Assembly: GCF_000350225.1 (NCBI RefSeq)
Contig: NW_005179263.1
Coordinates: forward strand, 1 to 64,000
Reading direction: 5' to 3'
DNA: 64,000 nucleotides
Source of the DNA: Chondrus crispus
Lineage: Eukaryota; Rhodophyta; Florideophyceae; Gigartinales; Gigartinaceae
Of the stretch, positions 56,101-64,000 are shown one piece after another. Positions within the stretch are counted from its first letter, which is position 1. Each line of letters opens with the position of its first letter. The notes below the pieces were generated by a model. The model had not been told where the DNA came from. It ran no database searches and was given only the letters and a program-made list of their open reading frames with translations. The translations under genes were made by a program, and so were the position numbers.

Positions 56101-57276
56101 TCCTACAGTAACGCGGCATTTTTCATTTTCAAATGACACTTGCAAACCCTTTGAAACCATTTGGGTAACAGACAGTAGCGAGTATCCGAAATCAGGGACA
56201 TGCAAAACGTTTGACAATTTGCAAGGATGGGGACTACTGCTAACGTTCAACATGAATTCTACCTCGCCGCCACCAGCGACATTAGCTCTAGCCTTCATGC
56301 CCATCTCGACTGATCCAGATTGCATCTGTTCATACGTAACGAACAAAGAGCGATCAAATGTAATGTGAGCGCTGCAACCGGAATCGACAAGCCATGACCT
56401 TGCGTTTGCAGCCCTCTTTTCTGGAGTGGAAGTCGAAAGCAAGCAAGTAAAGTCACTCTCCGCAAAGGCAGCAGTAGAATTGTCATCTCGAGAAACGAAT
56501 GCACTTGGCTTTAAGCCAGTGTTGCGTGACCGAAACCCATCTGGCGGTGCAGGTCGGCGCCCATTCACGTCCTTGCCCCAGCAACGCGCTGCAGTATGCC
56601 CATGTCTGTTGCAATTCGTACATTTCATATCGCGTCGAATAGGCATACGATTGACAAGTGCAGGTGCATCTGGTGATGAAGCAGAAGCGGTCTTCATGCT
56701 TTCTCGTTGTTCTTCTTGCAGCAGACGACTCTTCACAAACTCGAGTCCAAACACTTTATCTTCATTGCCAAGTGCGTCAAGTGCAACAATCAAGTTATCG
56801 AATCGTGGAGGCAAGCCATTCAACACAGCCATTGCAATTTCTCTATCGTCAATCTCAACACTGATTGACTGCAATCTGGCAGCAAGTTGCTTGACACGAT
56901 TGATGAACACGAGCACTTTCTCGGATGGGAGCATGGATACAGTGTAAAAGTCGCGACGGGCGGCAAGTTTGTTGAGCAAAGTATGACGCTCAAACACATT
57001 CAGAATTGCTTCCCATGTCTCTTTCGCACTGCTACACCCTCGCACATGTTGCAAGTAATCATCAGAAAGCGTGAGTCCGATGACTGCCTTTGCTTTTGCG
57101 TCACCACGCATCCATTTTCTCCGGTCATCTGACGTCGCATTCTCCGGGATATCATCAAAAACGTATTGATCGACATCTCGGAGAGCAAGCAGTAGCTCGA
57201 TTTTCTGCTTCCAGATGTAAAAGTTAGATGCGGTCAGCTTCTCGATTCTGACCGATCCAGAGCTTTGGTCATCCAT
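53168..57276 (-). pseudogene. Copia B3 Gag-Pol polyprotein, broken in the linker
   Basis: ATG at 57274-57276 opens Gag, zinc knuckle (CTNCNRHGHTAARC), protease (SWLVDSGCSAHITF) and integrase to a TAG at 55147-55149 (LWDGE stop). A one-base deletion near 55000 shifts the frame in the acidic linker. RT and RNase H are then open from about 54964 to TGA at 53168 (YVDD present; C-terminus SGKSM). The integrase catalytic Glu is Lys (codon 55471-55473, NGVAKRLN), whereas B1, A2 and others keep Glu. Coding sequence is close to family A although the 3' LTR is family B. Length and order are normal for Ty1/copia. Confidence 0.92.
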
Positions 57277-57581
57277 TTCGCCGAATGGATGTACCCTTCG
57301 AGTATACAAGGTCTTCCGTCCCGGGATCCCAAGCCGTTAACCGATAGTCAACACAATGGCAAGCCCACCCGTATAAGAAGTTTGTAGCGATTACTCGGAA
57401 ACGTTCTTGGTGCTTGTTCCCGGCGGAGTGGAACAAGCGTATTCTTCTTAAAATTGCCTTAGGGCGCTACCCCTGTATGTCGGCCAGTGCGGGTCTTTCG
57501 ACTGTGAACTAAATCAAACGTGCCACGAGTAAGCACAACACTTTGCCTGTAGACGAACCAGGACTTTTGGTCACTACCGCG

Positions 57582-57688
57582 TGTTGAAATAGTGAGCGCG
57601 ACCAAGGGGACACCAAGAAGCCAGCGCCCGTGGCCTAGTGGTTAACGAATTTTTGCGGCAAATTTTTCAGACCTCGATTTTAACATCA
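57582..57688 (+). repeat. TRIM left LTR
   Basis: 107 bp, TGTTGAAATAG to TTTTAACATCA. It contains the A-box-like TGGCCTAGTGG at 57631-57641. Confidence 0.93.
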
Positions 57689-57742
57689 GGTTATGGGCCC
57701 AGATTTACGCTACCATTCGTGAGTTCGATTCTCACCGGGTGC
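57624..57742 (+). other. tRNA-like sequence spanning TRIM LTR1 and body
   Basis: GCGCCCG (57624-57630) can pair over 7 bases, with one G-U, with CGGGTGC (57736-57742) as an acceptor stem. TGGCCTAGTGG (57631-57641) matches the A-box consensus fully. GTGAG-TTCGATT-CTCAC (57719-57735) is a perfect T-arm and a 9/11 B-box. AATTT-TTGCGGC-AAATT (57648-57664) could be an anticodon-like arm. A proper D-stem is missing, and about 54 bases including the LTR end and primer site sit where the variable loop would be. It is a tRNA-derived relic, not a functional tRNA. Confidence 0.65.
57689..57702 (+). promoter_or_regulatory. TRIM primer-binding site
   Basis: GGTTATGGGCCCAG immediately after the left LTR, identical to the site in copia families A, B and C'. 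Confidence 0.9.
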
Positions 57743-57835
57743 ACTTGGGCGGCGCAATGTTTGTTGTTTGTTTGTGTCACACTTGGGAACGTACCTGCCT
57801 GTGTGTTGTGCAGTGACCCGCGCCGTGTGTTTGGC

Positions 57836-57885
57836 GTCCCCTGGTCGAGGGGGAGTGTTGAAATAGTGAGCGCGCCCAAGGGGAC
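57836..57885 (+). promoter_or_regulatory. TRIM purine tract within an inverted repeat
   Basis: TCGAGGGGGAG (57845-57855) precedes LTR2. GTCCCCT (57836-57842) and AGGGGAC (57879-57885) enclose it together with the LTR start, the same layout as the copia hairpins but with unrelated arm sequence. Confidence 0.6.
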
Positions 57886-57962
57886 ACCAAGAAGCCAGCG
57901 CCTGTGGCCTCGTGGTTAACGAATTTTTGCGGCAAATTTTTCAGACCTCGATTTTAACATCA
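57856..57962 (+). repeat. TRIM right LTR
   Basis: 107 bp. It differs from the left LTR at three positions, two of them inside the tRNA-like segment (GCGCCTG, GCCTCGTGG). Confidence 0.93.
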
Positions 57963-58316
57963 CCGCGAACGGTCCCTGCAACCGAAATCGGCTTGTCCAA
58001 ACTTCATACGGTACTGCCCCAATGAGGTTTCCCACAACACAAGAATGAAACTGCCTTCGTCGTACTCGTGTGACTTGTTCACAATCACGCCTAGGGTCAC
58101 CCTCTTCCGTGCGAACTTAATCAAGGTACGCGACCTTATACACGTATAGTGAGAGGTTCAGTGTTTAGGCACGTATTCTCTTCACCCAGGGGACCGAAGT
58201 CGTACCTATAGGGCTAATACCGAGAGCGTTACCCACACCGCCGACGCACCTCCCGAAGGCAGAGTGCGGATCGACTAGACCAGTACACTGTGATCCTCCC
58301 CGAGAATCAGTGTTTC

Positions 58317-59581
58317 TAATGGTAGGTTCGGAGGGGCAAGGGAAAGAAGGAAGGCAGGTTGATGTGTGTGAGTGAAGGAGTTGGTGCCGAGGTTTTACTT
58401 TGAAGCCGTTTTCCTGCGATACTTATACACTTCGAGTGCTACACTATCGCTCTACTTCGACTCCCAGTAAACCATACTCTACTATGCGCGACCAAGCGCG
58501 GTCCTCTTGTGGCCCGACCATACTGTTCGATTTCCACCTTACGAATCGATTCGTAACTATTAGCTCACAACTATTTCTACACATTCCAAATGACTGTAAA
58601 CCATGGCCCTATGCATGCAACTGTTTCACACCTTACTAATCTGCATCCAGTTATGCCAGACTTCATTGTTGTGCAACGAACAACTTGGCACTTGTCTATT
58701 TCCAACAACGCAAACGTCTTTCATATCACAATCGCCATACGTATCCTTGTTTCTCACCTTACTAATTTCGCCAAGCACTGTCAGATAATTATGGCAAGTT
58801 ATAACAATGTGCATCCAGACTCTCTACACAACTCACATGAGAATACATGTAAATCACACGAGTACTGTCATGAACTTGCATCCAACGGCGCACCATGACG
58901 AGAGCACAGTGCAACGGCGCGTGCTCACGCAAGACTCGCATACAGCGTGACGCGTACACAGAATAATCGCACAACTGTATTCCTCTCGCGAGAAGTACTT
59001 GTTGTACTTTTGATTCACATGTACTGTACTCGGACACGCGCAGGATCGCAAACAGTCTGACACTGTAAAACTGTAAACCCTCATGTGCATACACCTGGAT
59101 GCGTGTACATGTGTACGTACACGAATCCACCTGGCGACGTGTACATGTGTACACGGCATACATGTGTCCCGCCCGGGGGCCCCATGCAATTACCCATTAC
59201 AACCATGGCAAACCACTTGAAACCCCCAAAACAACGTAATTATGGCATATACAGGCCATTTAAAGTACATCACAAGGCCAATGACGCACACGTGGACAAC
59301 GCTCGACCAATATATTTGCAGCATTAGACCTGAGGGCCAATAGAATTGCAGTATTTCCTGTGTAGTCTATAGTGCTACGGGCCAAGGTTCCACTTGGCAA
59401 AACTATGCAAATTTGCATGACCCTCCGAGAGGCCACTTTCGTCCCCGGAACCCCAAAATCTGGGATTTTACACGTGTCATGTCGTGATATGGGTAAGAGC
59501 GCCCGGACCGTGCAGTCATGTACACGTGTCACTCGATTTTGACCTTTTCAGATAACAGCATGTGGTCGCACATTTTCAATA
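58317..59581 (-). repeat. 3' LTR of a copia family C element
   Basis: 1265 bp, reverse-oriented, nearly identical to the solo LTR at 35604-36867. On the minus strand it begins TATTGAAAATG next to the purine tract ATCGAGGGGAGG (59582-59593) and ends CCTACCATTA. Left flank GTTTC is the presumptive target duplication in the B3 leader. Confidence 0.92.
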
Positions 59582-59601
59582 CCTCCCCTCGATCACATGC
59601 T
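59557..59601 (-). promoter_or_regulatory. Purine tract and enclosing inverted repeat, family C
   Basis: AGCATGTG and CACATGCT arms (59594-59601 and 59557-59564) enclose the purine tract and U3 start although the LTR itself is unrelated in most of its length to A and B. Confidence 0.65.
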
Positions 59602-61214
59602 TTGGGCAGCTTTGCACTCGGAAAGCCCAACCATGCCCACGAACTTTTCAAACAGCACGCGACCAAGTGGTTTGGTCAGGATATCGGCTGGCATTTCTGT
59701 TGTCGGACAATGGTACAATGTGACCAGTTTTCGCTGCACCGCATCTCGACCAAAATGATACGTAATATCAATGTGCTTGTTCCGACGATTTGTAGATTCG
59801 TTCTGAGCAAACGCAATCGTACCAGCGTTGTCACATCCAACGCGAATTGTTGGATCCGAATTCGCACCAAGAACATCAGCATGGAAGCGTCGAAGCCACG
59901 CGGCCTCTTTGCATGCTTCACTGAGTGCGATGTATTCTGCCTCACAAGTAGACTTTGCAACTACTGTTTGTTTCCGGGAAGCCCAACTGATAGGCCCATC
60001 ACAAAGCTTGAACACGTACCCACTCGTTGATTTTCGTGATTCAAGGCATCCACCCCAATCTGCGTCGCTATACCCATGAAGTTCCGTACCAAGATCATCT
60101 TTACCAAACACTATTCCAAGATGCTGGGACCCACGCAAGTATCTCAAAACACGTTTCACACCTGTCCAATGCGAATCGTGAGGGTCGGCACAGTGTTGAG
60201 ATAACTTTCCAATGGCAAACGCAATATCGGGGCCGGTCCCGACCATTAGGAACATTAGACATCCAATGGCCTGACGATATGGTTCAAAGCATGGGTTGTC
60301 ATCAGTGCCAGTTTCGGCCACTTGCATTGTGACATGTCGAGACTGTTCCATCGGAGTAAGGCAAGGATTGCATGCCGACATTTTGAACCGTTTCAATACT
60401 GCTTGGGCATACTTTGACTGCGTGACGGTCAGGACGTGTTTAGAACGTATACGGTCGATCTCTAGACCAATACAAGTCTTCGCCTCGCCAAGGTCTTTCA
60501 TATCGAATCGTTTGTTGAGTTCATTTTTCATCCATAATATGGCCTCCAAGTCACTTCCAGCTAGCAGCAGATCGTCCACGTACAAGGCGATAATCATGAT
60601 GACATTGCCTTGACGTCGAATGTAAAGACATGGGTCGCTGCGTGTAGTGTTGAAACCAAGTTCAGTGATCAGAAACTCATCGATCTTACTATGCCATTGG
60701 CGATGGGCTTGCTTAAGACCATAGATTGCTTTCAAAAGTTTACACACCGAATCAGGTTTGACTTTGTCGATGCATCCTTCAGGTTGCTCCATGTAGATTT
60801 CTTCGTGAAGTTCACCGTTGAGGAAGGCAGTCACCACGTCCATCTGATGCAGCTCAAGGTCAAAGTGCGCAACCAGTGCCCGCAGCAGACGGATAGTTGT
60901 GAACTTGATGACAGGGGCGAAAGTTTCAGTGTAATCGATGCCTTCTACTTGTTGAAAGCCTCGTGCCACAAGACGTCCCTTTGTAGTTTCGACCAATTTT
61001 CCGGACTCGTCAGGAAGTTGCTTCACTCCGAAAACCTACCTGGACGTCAGGACGTTTGATGCTTGAGATCTTGGAACAAGTGTCCATGTTTTGTTTTTGT
61101 GTTGTGAAGCAAGTTCTTTGTCGATGCCCTTCTGCCAGAAGCGAGCTTTTGGAGAATCCATAGCTTGCTTGTACGAGTTTGGGATTTCCGTTATCACATG
61201 GGCTTGGCTAAGGA
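59593..61214 (-). pseudogene. Copia family C RT and RNase H (3' half)
   Basis: A distinct copia Pol, clearly diverged from A/B: FARGFQQVEGIDYTETF-type RT entry (RLVARGFQQVEGIDYTETFA), TAFLNGELHEEIYMEQPEG, LYVDDLLLAGSDLEAI and RNase H SDADWGGCLESRKSTSGYVF with CDNAGTIAFAQNE. The frame is open over 477 codons to TGA in SM-stop at 59593. A TAG (TGG changed) near 61037 interrupts the upstream LTSRWVF motif, and the element is cut at 61214 by A3 (flank AAGGA). Gag, protease and integrase, if present, lie beyond the right edge. RT and RNase H residues look intact. Confidence 0.9.
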
Positions 61215-61987
61215 TATAGAAAGGTCAGCGGGGCAGAGGGAAGAAGGATGGTTGAAGGTTGCTGGTGGTTGACGGGAAAAGAAGTTGATGCCATTTTACT
61301 CTTGGTCGCCAACTATTGGCGCTACTTATACTCTTCGAACTACATACAATACGAGCCATTACGGCTGGTCACGTGACTCTCCCTGTTGCACTCTCGGTTG
61401 ATAATCAAGTGACTCTCCTACTTCCACTCTTGGTTGATAATCAAATGACTGTCCTTCTTGCACTCTCGGTTGATAATCAAGTGACTCTCCTACTTCCACT
61501 CTCGGTTGATAATCAAGTGACTCTCCTACTTCCACTCTCGGTTGATAATCAAATGACTCTCCTTCTTGCACTCTCGGTTGATAATAATTTGGGATCGTTT
61601 GAGAGTCAATAATATCTGAATGTACTGTACTGTAGACTACAGATTTTACACTACGATTAATAACCACTGTGGCACATACGTCATACGTGTCATACACGTG
61701 TAGGACAAATGTCATACGTGTCACACACATGTCAAATCGAGAAAAATGAAACATGTTCAGAATGTACTGTAAAGTGCCACGAGGTACATAACTTACACGT
61801 GTCAACACCAAAATTGAAACATGCTCGGAAATGATAGGAACGTGCAACCGTGTACAAATATGACACGTGTCCACGTTGAAGACCAAACATCCTGAGAATG
61901 CTCTTGCAAGCATTTTAGGTTTCGTCGATGTACACGTGTGATATCTGTCAGGCTTGGAGCTTAGCATGTGGTCGAAGATTTCCAACA
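61215..61987 (-). repeat. 3' LTR of copia A3
   Basis: 773 bp of family A in reverse orientation, inserted into the family-C pol. It has the TATA box and dyad near 61310-61330, the 36-bp repeats and ACACGTGT palindromes. Confidence 0.92.
61372..61600 (-). repeat. 36-bp U3 tandem repeats, copia A3 LTR
   Basis: Five full GATAATCAA units plus a sixth ending in GATAATAATTTGGG. Unit order differs from the other A LTRs. Confidence 0.88.
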
Positions 61988-61998
61988 CTCCCCCTCGA

Positions 61999-64000
61999 TC
62001 ACATGCTTTTACTGGACACTGCAAGCCCCAGAAGTTCTACAAACTTCTGGAATAGAATTCGCCCAAGTGCTTTGGTTAAGATATCGGCAGGCATGGAAGT
62101 GGTCGGACAATGCGACAAATACACAATGTTTCTCTTAATAGCATCTCGTACGTAGTGGTATTTTACATCAACATGTTTGTTGCGACGGTTGATCGATTCA
62201 TTCTGTGCAAACGAAATCGTCCCTGCATTGTCACACCCCATCATGATCGTGGGATCAGAATCAAGTCCGAGGACATCAGCAACAACTTGACGCAACCAGG
62301 TCGCCTCCTTACACGCTTCACATAGTGCAATGTACTCAGCTTCACACGTCGAAGTTGCAACCACAGTCTGTTTCCGGGAACTCCAACTGATAGCTCCACC
62401 ACAGAACTTGAAAACATATCCGCTGGTCGACTTGCGAGAGTCTGAACAACCGGCCCAGTCAGCATCACTGAAACCGAGCAACTCCGGCGATTTGGATTTA
62501 TTGTCAAACACGATTCCTAAGTTTCGAGTCCCTTGCACGTATCGCATTACTCGTTTTACACCTGCCCAGTGTGACTCACATGGGTTGGCAGAATGTTGGG
62601 AAAGCTTTCCAATGGCGTATGCCAAGTCTGGACGAGTGCCAACCATCAAGTACATAAGGCAACCGACTGCCTCACGATACGGTGCCTTTGTTTCGGAGTC
62701 GTTTTCGATAGAATTCGTGGTTTTGCGACCTTGTTCCATTGGAGTCAGAGAAGGGTTACAAGTCGACATTTTAAAACGGTCAAGCACATTTAATGCATAC
62801 TTAGTTTGAGTGAGACTCAATGTCTTGATAGTGCGATCTCTTTGAATCTCAAGACCAATGCAGACTTTTGCCTCACTAAGGTCTTTCATCTCAAACCGTT
62901 TGTTAAGCTCCCCCTTCATCCATTTGATGGCATGGATATCACTACCAGCGAGCAACAAGTCATCGACATAAAGTGCAATTAGCATGATAGTGTTACCAAT
63001 GCGTTTAATGTAGAGGCACAGATCACTACGTGAAGTCTCAAATCCCAATTCACCGAGTAAGAAATCATCCACTTTGGTATGCCATTGACGATGTGCTTGT
63101 TTAAGACCGTAAAGTGCTTTCAAAAGTTTACACACATGATCACTTTTGCTTTTGTCAACGCAGCCTTCGGGTTGCTCCATGTAGATGTCTTCATCCAAGT
63201 CGCCGTTCAAAAACGCAGTCACGACATCCATCTGATGAAGTTCAAGGTCGTAATGAGCAACTAAGGCAAGAAGTAGACGAATAGTGGTAAACTTTATGAC
63301 AGGGGCATATGTCTCAGTATAGTCAAGACCTTGCACTTGCTGGAATCCACGAGCAACAAGTCTGGCTTTTGCACTTTCAACTATATTGCCATTTGCATCA
63401 GGCAGCTGCTTGACATTGAAAACCCATCGAGATGTCAAGATGTTTGACGCCTCAGATCGAGGAACAAGTTTCCAGGTCTGATTCTTAGTCTGCGAGGCAA
63501 GTTCTTTGTCAATGCCAGTTTGCCAGAATGCAGCTCTAGGACCGTGGGTTGCTTGTTTGAAAGTCTTGGGACCTTCAATAGCGACATGCACATGTGAAAG
63601 AAGAGCAGCTGCAAAGTTGCTCCTCCACCATGATCCGGGAGGTCTACTGATTCGAGACGATCTTCGTACAGCTGGAGTCGGAGTGGGAGGGGTGACATTC
63701 GGAGTTTGGACGGGAGGTGATACATCATCTTCATCATTCTCACCTACAGAGTGAGTGTCCTCGTTTTCAATAACCTCCCCTGAAATTTCATCCTCTTCCG
63801 ACCCAACCTCATTAGTATTTGGGGTATCGGCTTCATTCTCATTGTCGCCACCGAGCAATACAACGCCAACGTCAGAGCTGATTGAATCTTTTTCATGTGC
63901 AGGAATGTCATGCATCCCACATGTCGATTCATCAAACTTGGCAGCTCGTGAAACAACAACTTTACTCAACTCTCCGTCCCAAAGTTTGTATGCTTTACTG
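61999..64000 (-). CDS. Copia A3 Pol, RT and RNase H (partial at window edge)
   Basis: At least 660 codons are open from the right edge (KAYKLWDGEL) through the acidic linker (GSEEDEISGEVIENEDTHSV), RT (TAFLNGDLDEDIYMEQPEG, ALYVDDLLLAGSD) and RNase H (SDADWAGCSDSRKSTSGYVF) to TGA 61999-62001 (SSKSM). Neither of the two stops of A2 is present, and the linker has no deletion. A3 is thus the best-preserved copia pol here and could encode working enzymes if the missing front half is equally intact. It sits inside the family-C element in the same orientation. Confidence 0.92.
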   Translation of the reverse strand, partial: SKAYKLWDGELSKVVVSRAAKFDESTCGMHDIPAHEKDSISSDVGVVLLGGDNENEADTPNTNEVGSEEDEISGEVIENEDTHSVGENDEDDVSPPVQTPNVTPPTPTPAVRRSSRISRPPGSWWRSNFAAALLSHVHVAIEGPKTFKQATHGPRAAFWQTGIDKELASQTKNQTWKLVPRSEASNILTSRWVFNVKQLPDANGNIVESAKARLVARGFQQVQGLDYTETYAPVIKFTTIRLLLALVAHYDLELHQMDVVTAFLNGDLDEDIYMEQPEGCVDKSKSDHVCKLLKALYGLKQAHRQWHTKVDDFLLGELGFETSRSDLCLYIKRIGNTIMLIALYVDDLLLAGSDIHAIKWMKGELNKRFEMKDLSEAKVCIGLEIQRDRTIKTLSLTQTKYALNVLDRFKMSTCNPSLTPMEQGRKTTNSIENDSETKAPYREAVGCLMYLMVGTRPDLAYAIGKLSQHSANPCESHWAGVKRVMRYVQGTRNLGIVFDNKSKSPELLGFSDADWAGCSDSRKSTSGYVFKFCGGAISWSSRKQTVVATSTCEAEYIALCEACKEATWLRQVVADVLGLDSDPTIMMGCDNAGTISFAQNESINRRNKHVDVKYHYVRDAIKRNIVYLSHCPTTSMPADILTKALGRILFQKFVELLGLAVSSKSM

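Larger units (their letters stand above)
57582..57962 (+). mobile_element. TRIM retrotransposon with tRNA-like promoter boxes
   Basis: This 381-bp element has two 107-bp LTRs (three differences), a primer-binding site directly after LTR1, a 167-bp body without an ORF, a purine tract directly before LTR2, and a CCGCG duplication on both sides (57577-57581, 57963-57967). Empty-site sequence at the same place in A1, A2 and A4 has a single CCGCG. Primer site and purine tract are the same as in copia A/B, so those elements could mobilise it. The body and LTR1 together hold a tRNA-like unit (57624-57742). Confidence 0.93.
57277..58316 (-). other. Leader of copia B3, interrupted by a TRIM and a family-C element
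   Basis: Without the 381-bp TRIM and one CCGCG copy, this is homologous to the first 650 bases of the A-family leaders. It ends at 58316, where a minus-strand family-C LTR begins (flank GTTTC). The primer site and 5' LTR of B3 are therefore outside the window. No supported gene. Confidence 0.8.

Noticed and set aside
57624-57742. A functional tRNA gene
   Set aside because: The D-stem is missing, and the LTR end and primer site lie inside the body, so it cannot fold as a normal tRNA.

Overview
This window is eukaryotic and consists almost entirely of nested transposable elements; I see no ordinary host gene that I can support. The best guess for the organism is an oomycete (Phytophthora or downy-mildew type). 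The DDE transposase relics at 9.8-10.9 kb and 38.7-39.3 kb look like the large oomycete DDE_Tnp_4 (PIF/Harbinger-like) family, and the chromodomain Ty3/gypsy and Ty1/copia elements fit that setting. The assignment rests on recognition of families, not on a search.

Layout. 1-8.5 kb: Ty1/copia family A on the minus strand. A complete but mutated element (A2, 1749-8522) shares its left LTR with a second element (A1) that runs off the left edge. 8.5-12.4 kb: a diverged gypsy-type LTR remnant, a dead DDE transposase, and repeat-rich non-coding DNA. 12.4-38.2 kb: a decayed Ty3/gypsy element (gypsy1, plus strand). It is split at RNase H/integrase by a complete 15.4-kb relative (gypsy2, 18695-34118, CCTGT target duplication), and again in the integrase tail by a solo copia LTR (35604-36867, AAGCT duplication). 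Gypsy2 carries 6.8 kb of extra sequence between pol and its 3' LTR, with long open frames on the opposite strand. 38.2-39.3 kb: a truncated DDE transposase fused to a copia fragment. 39.3-64 kb: a nest of copia elements: B1 minus with a solo family-C LTR; B2 plus; a C' 5' end; an A4 5' end; B3 minus; a C 3' half; and an A3 3' half that leaves the right edge.

Three copia LTR families are distinguishable. A is about 0.77-0.81 kb with 36-bp repeats, B is about 0.94 kb and C/C' about 1.26 kb. Their A and B coding regions are nearly the same. Wherever the 5' LTR end is visible it is followed by GGTTATGGGCCCAG, complementary to the anticodon arm of eukaryotic initiator tRNA-Met. This is the half-tRNA primer known from Drosophila copia.

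The most interesting objects are: (1) a 381-bp terminal-repeat retrotransposon in miniature (TRIM, 57582-57962) with the same primer site and purine tract as its copia neighbours and a tRNA-like A-box/B-box split between LTR and body; (2) a candidate programmed -1 frameshift signal at the gag/pol junction of both gypsy copies; (3) the 6.8-kb gypsy2 extension, bounded by two copies of the pol terminus and holding an antisense gene candidate; (4) an inverted repeat that encloses the purine tract/LTR boundary in all copia families and, with different sequence, in the TRIM.
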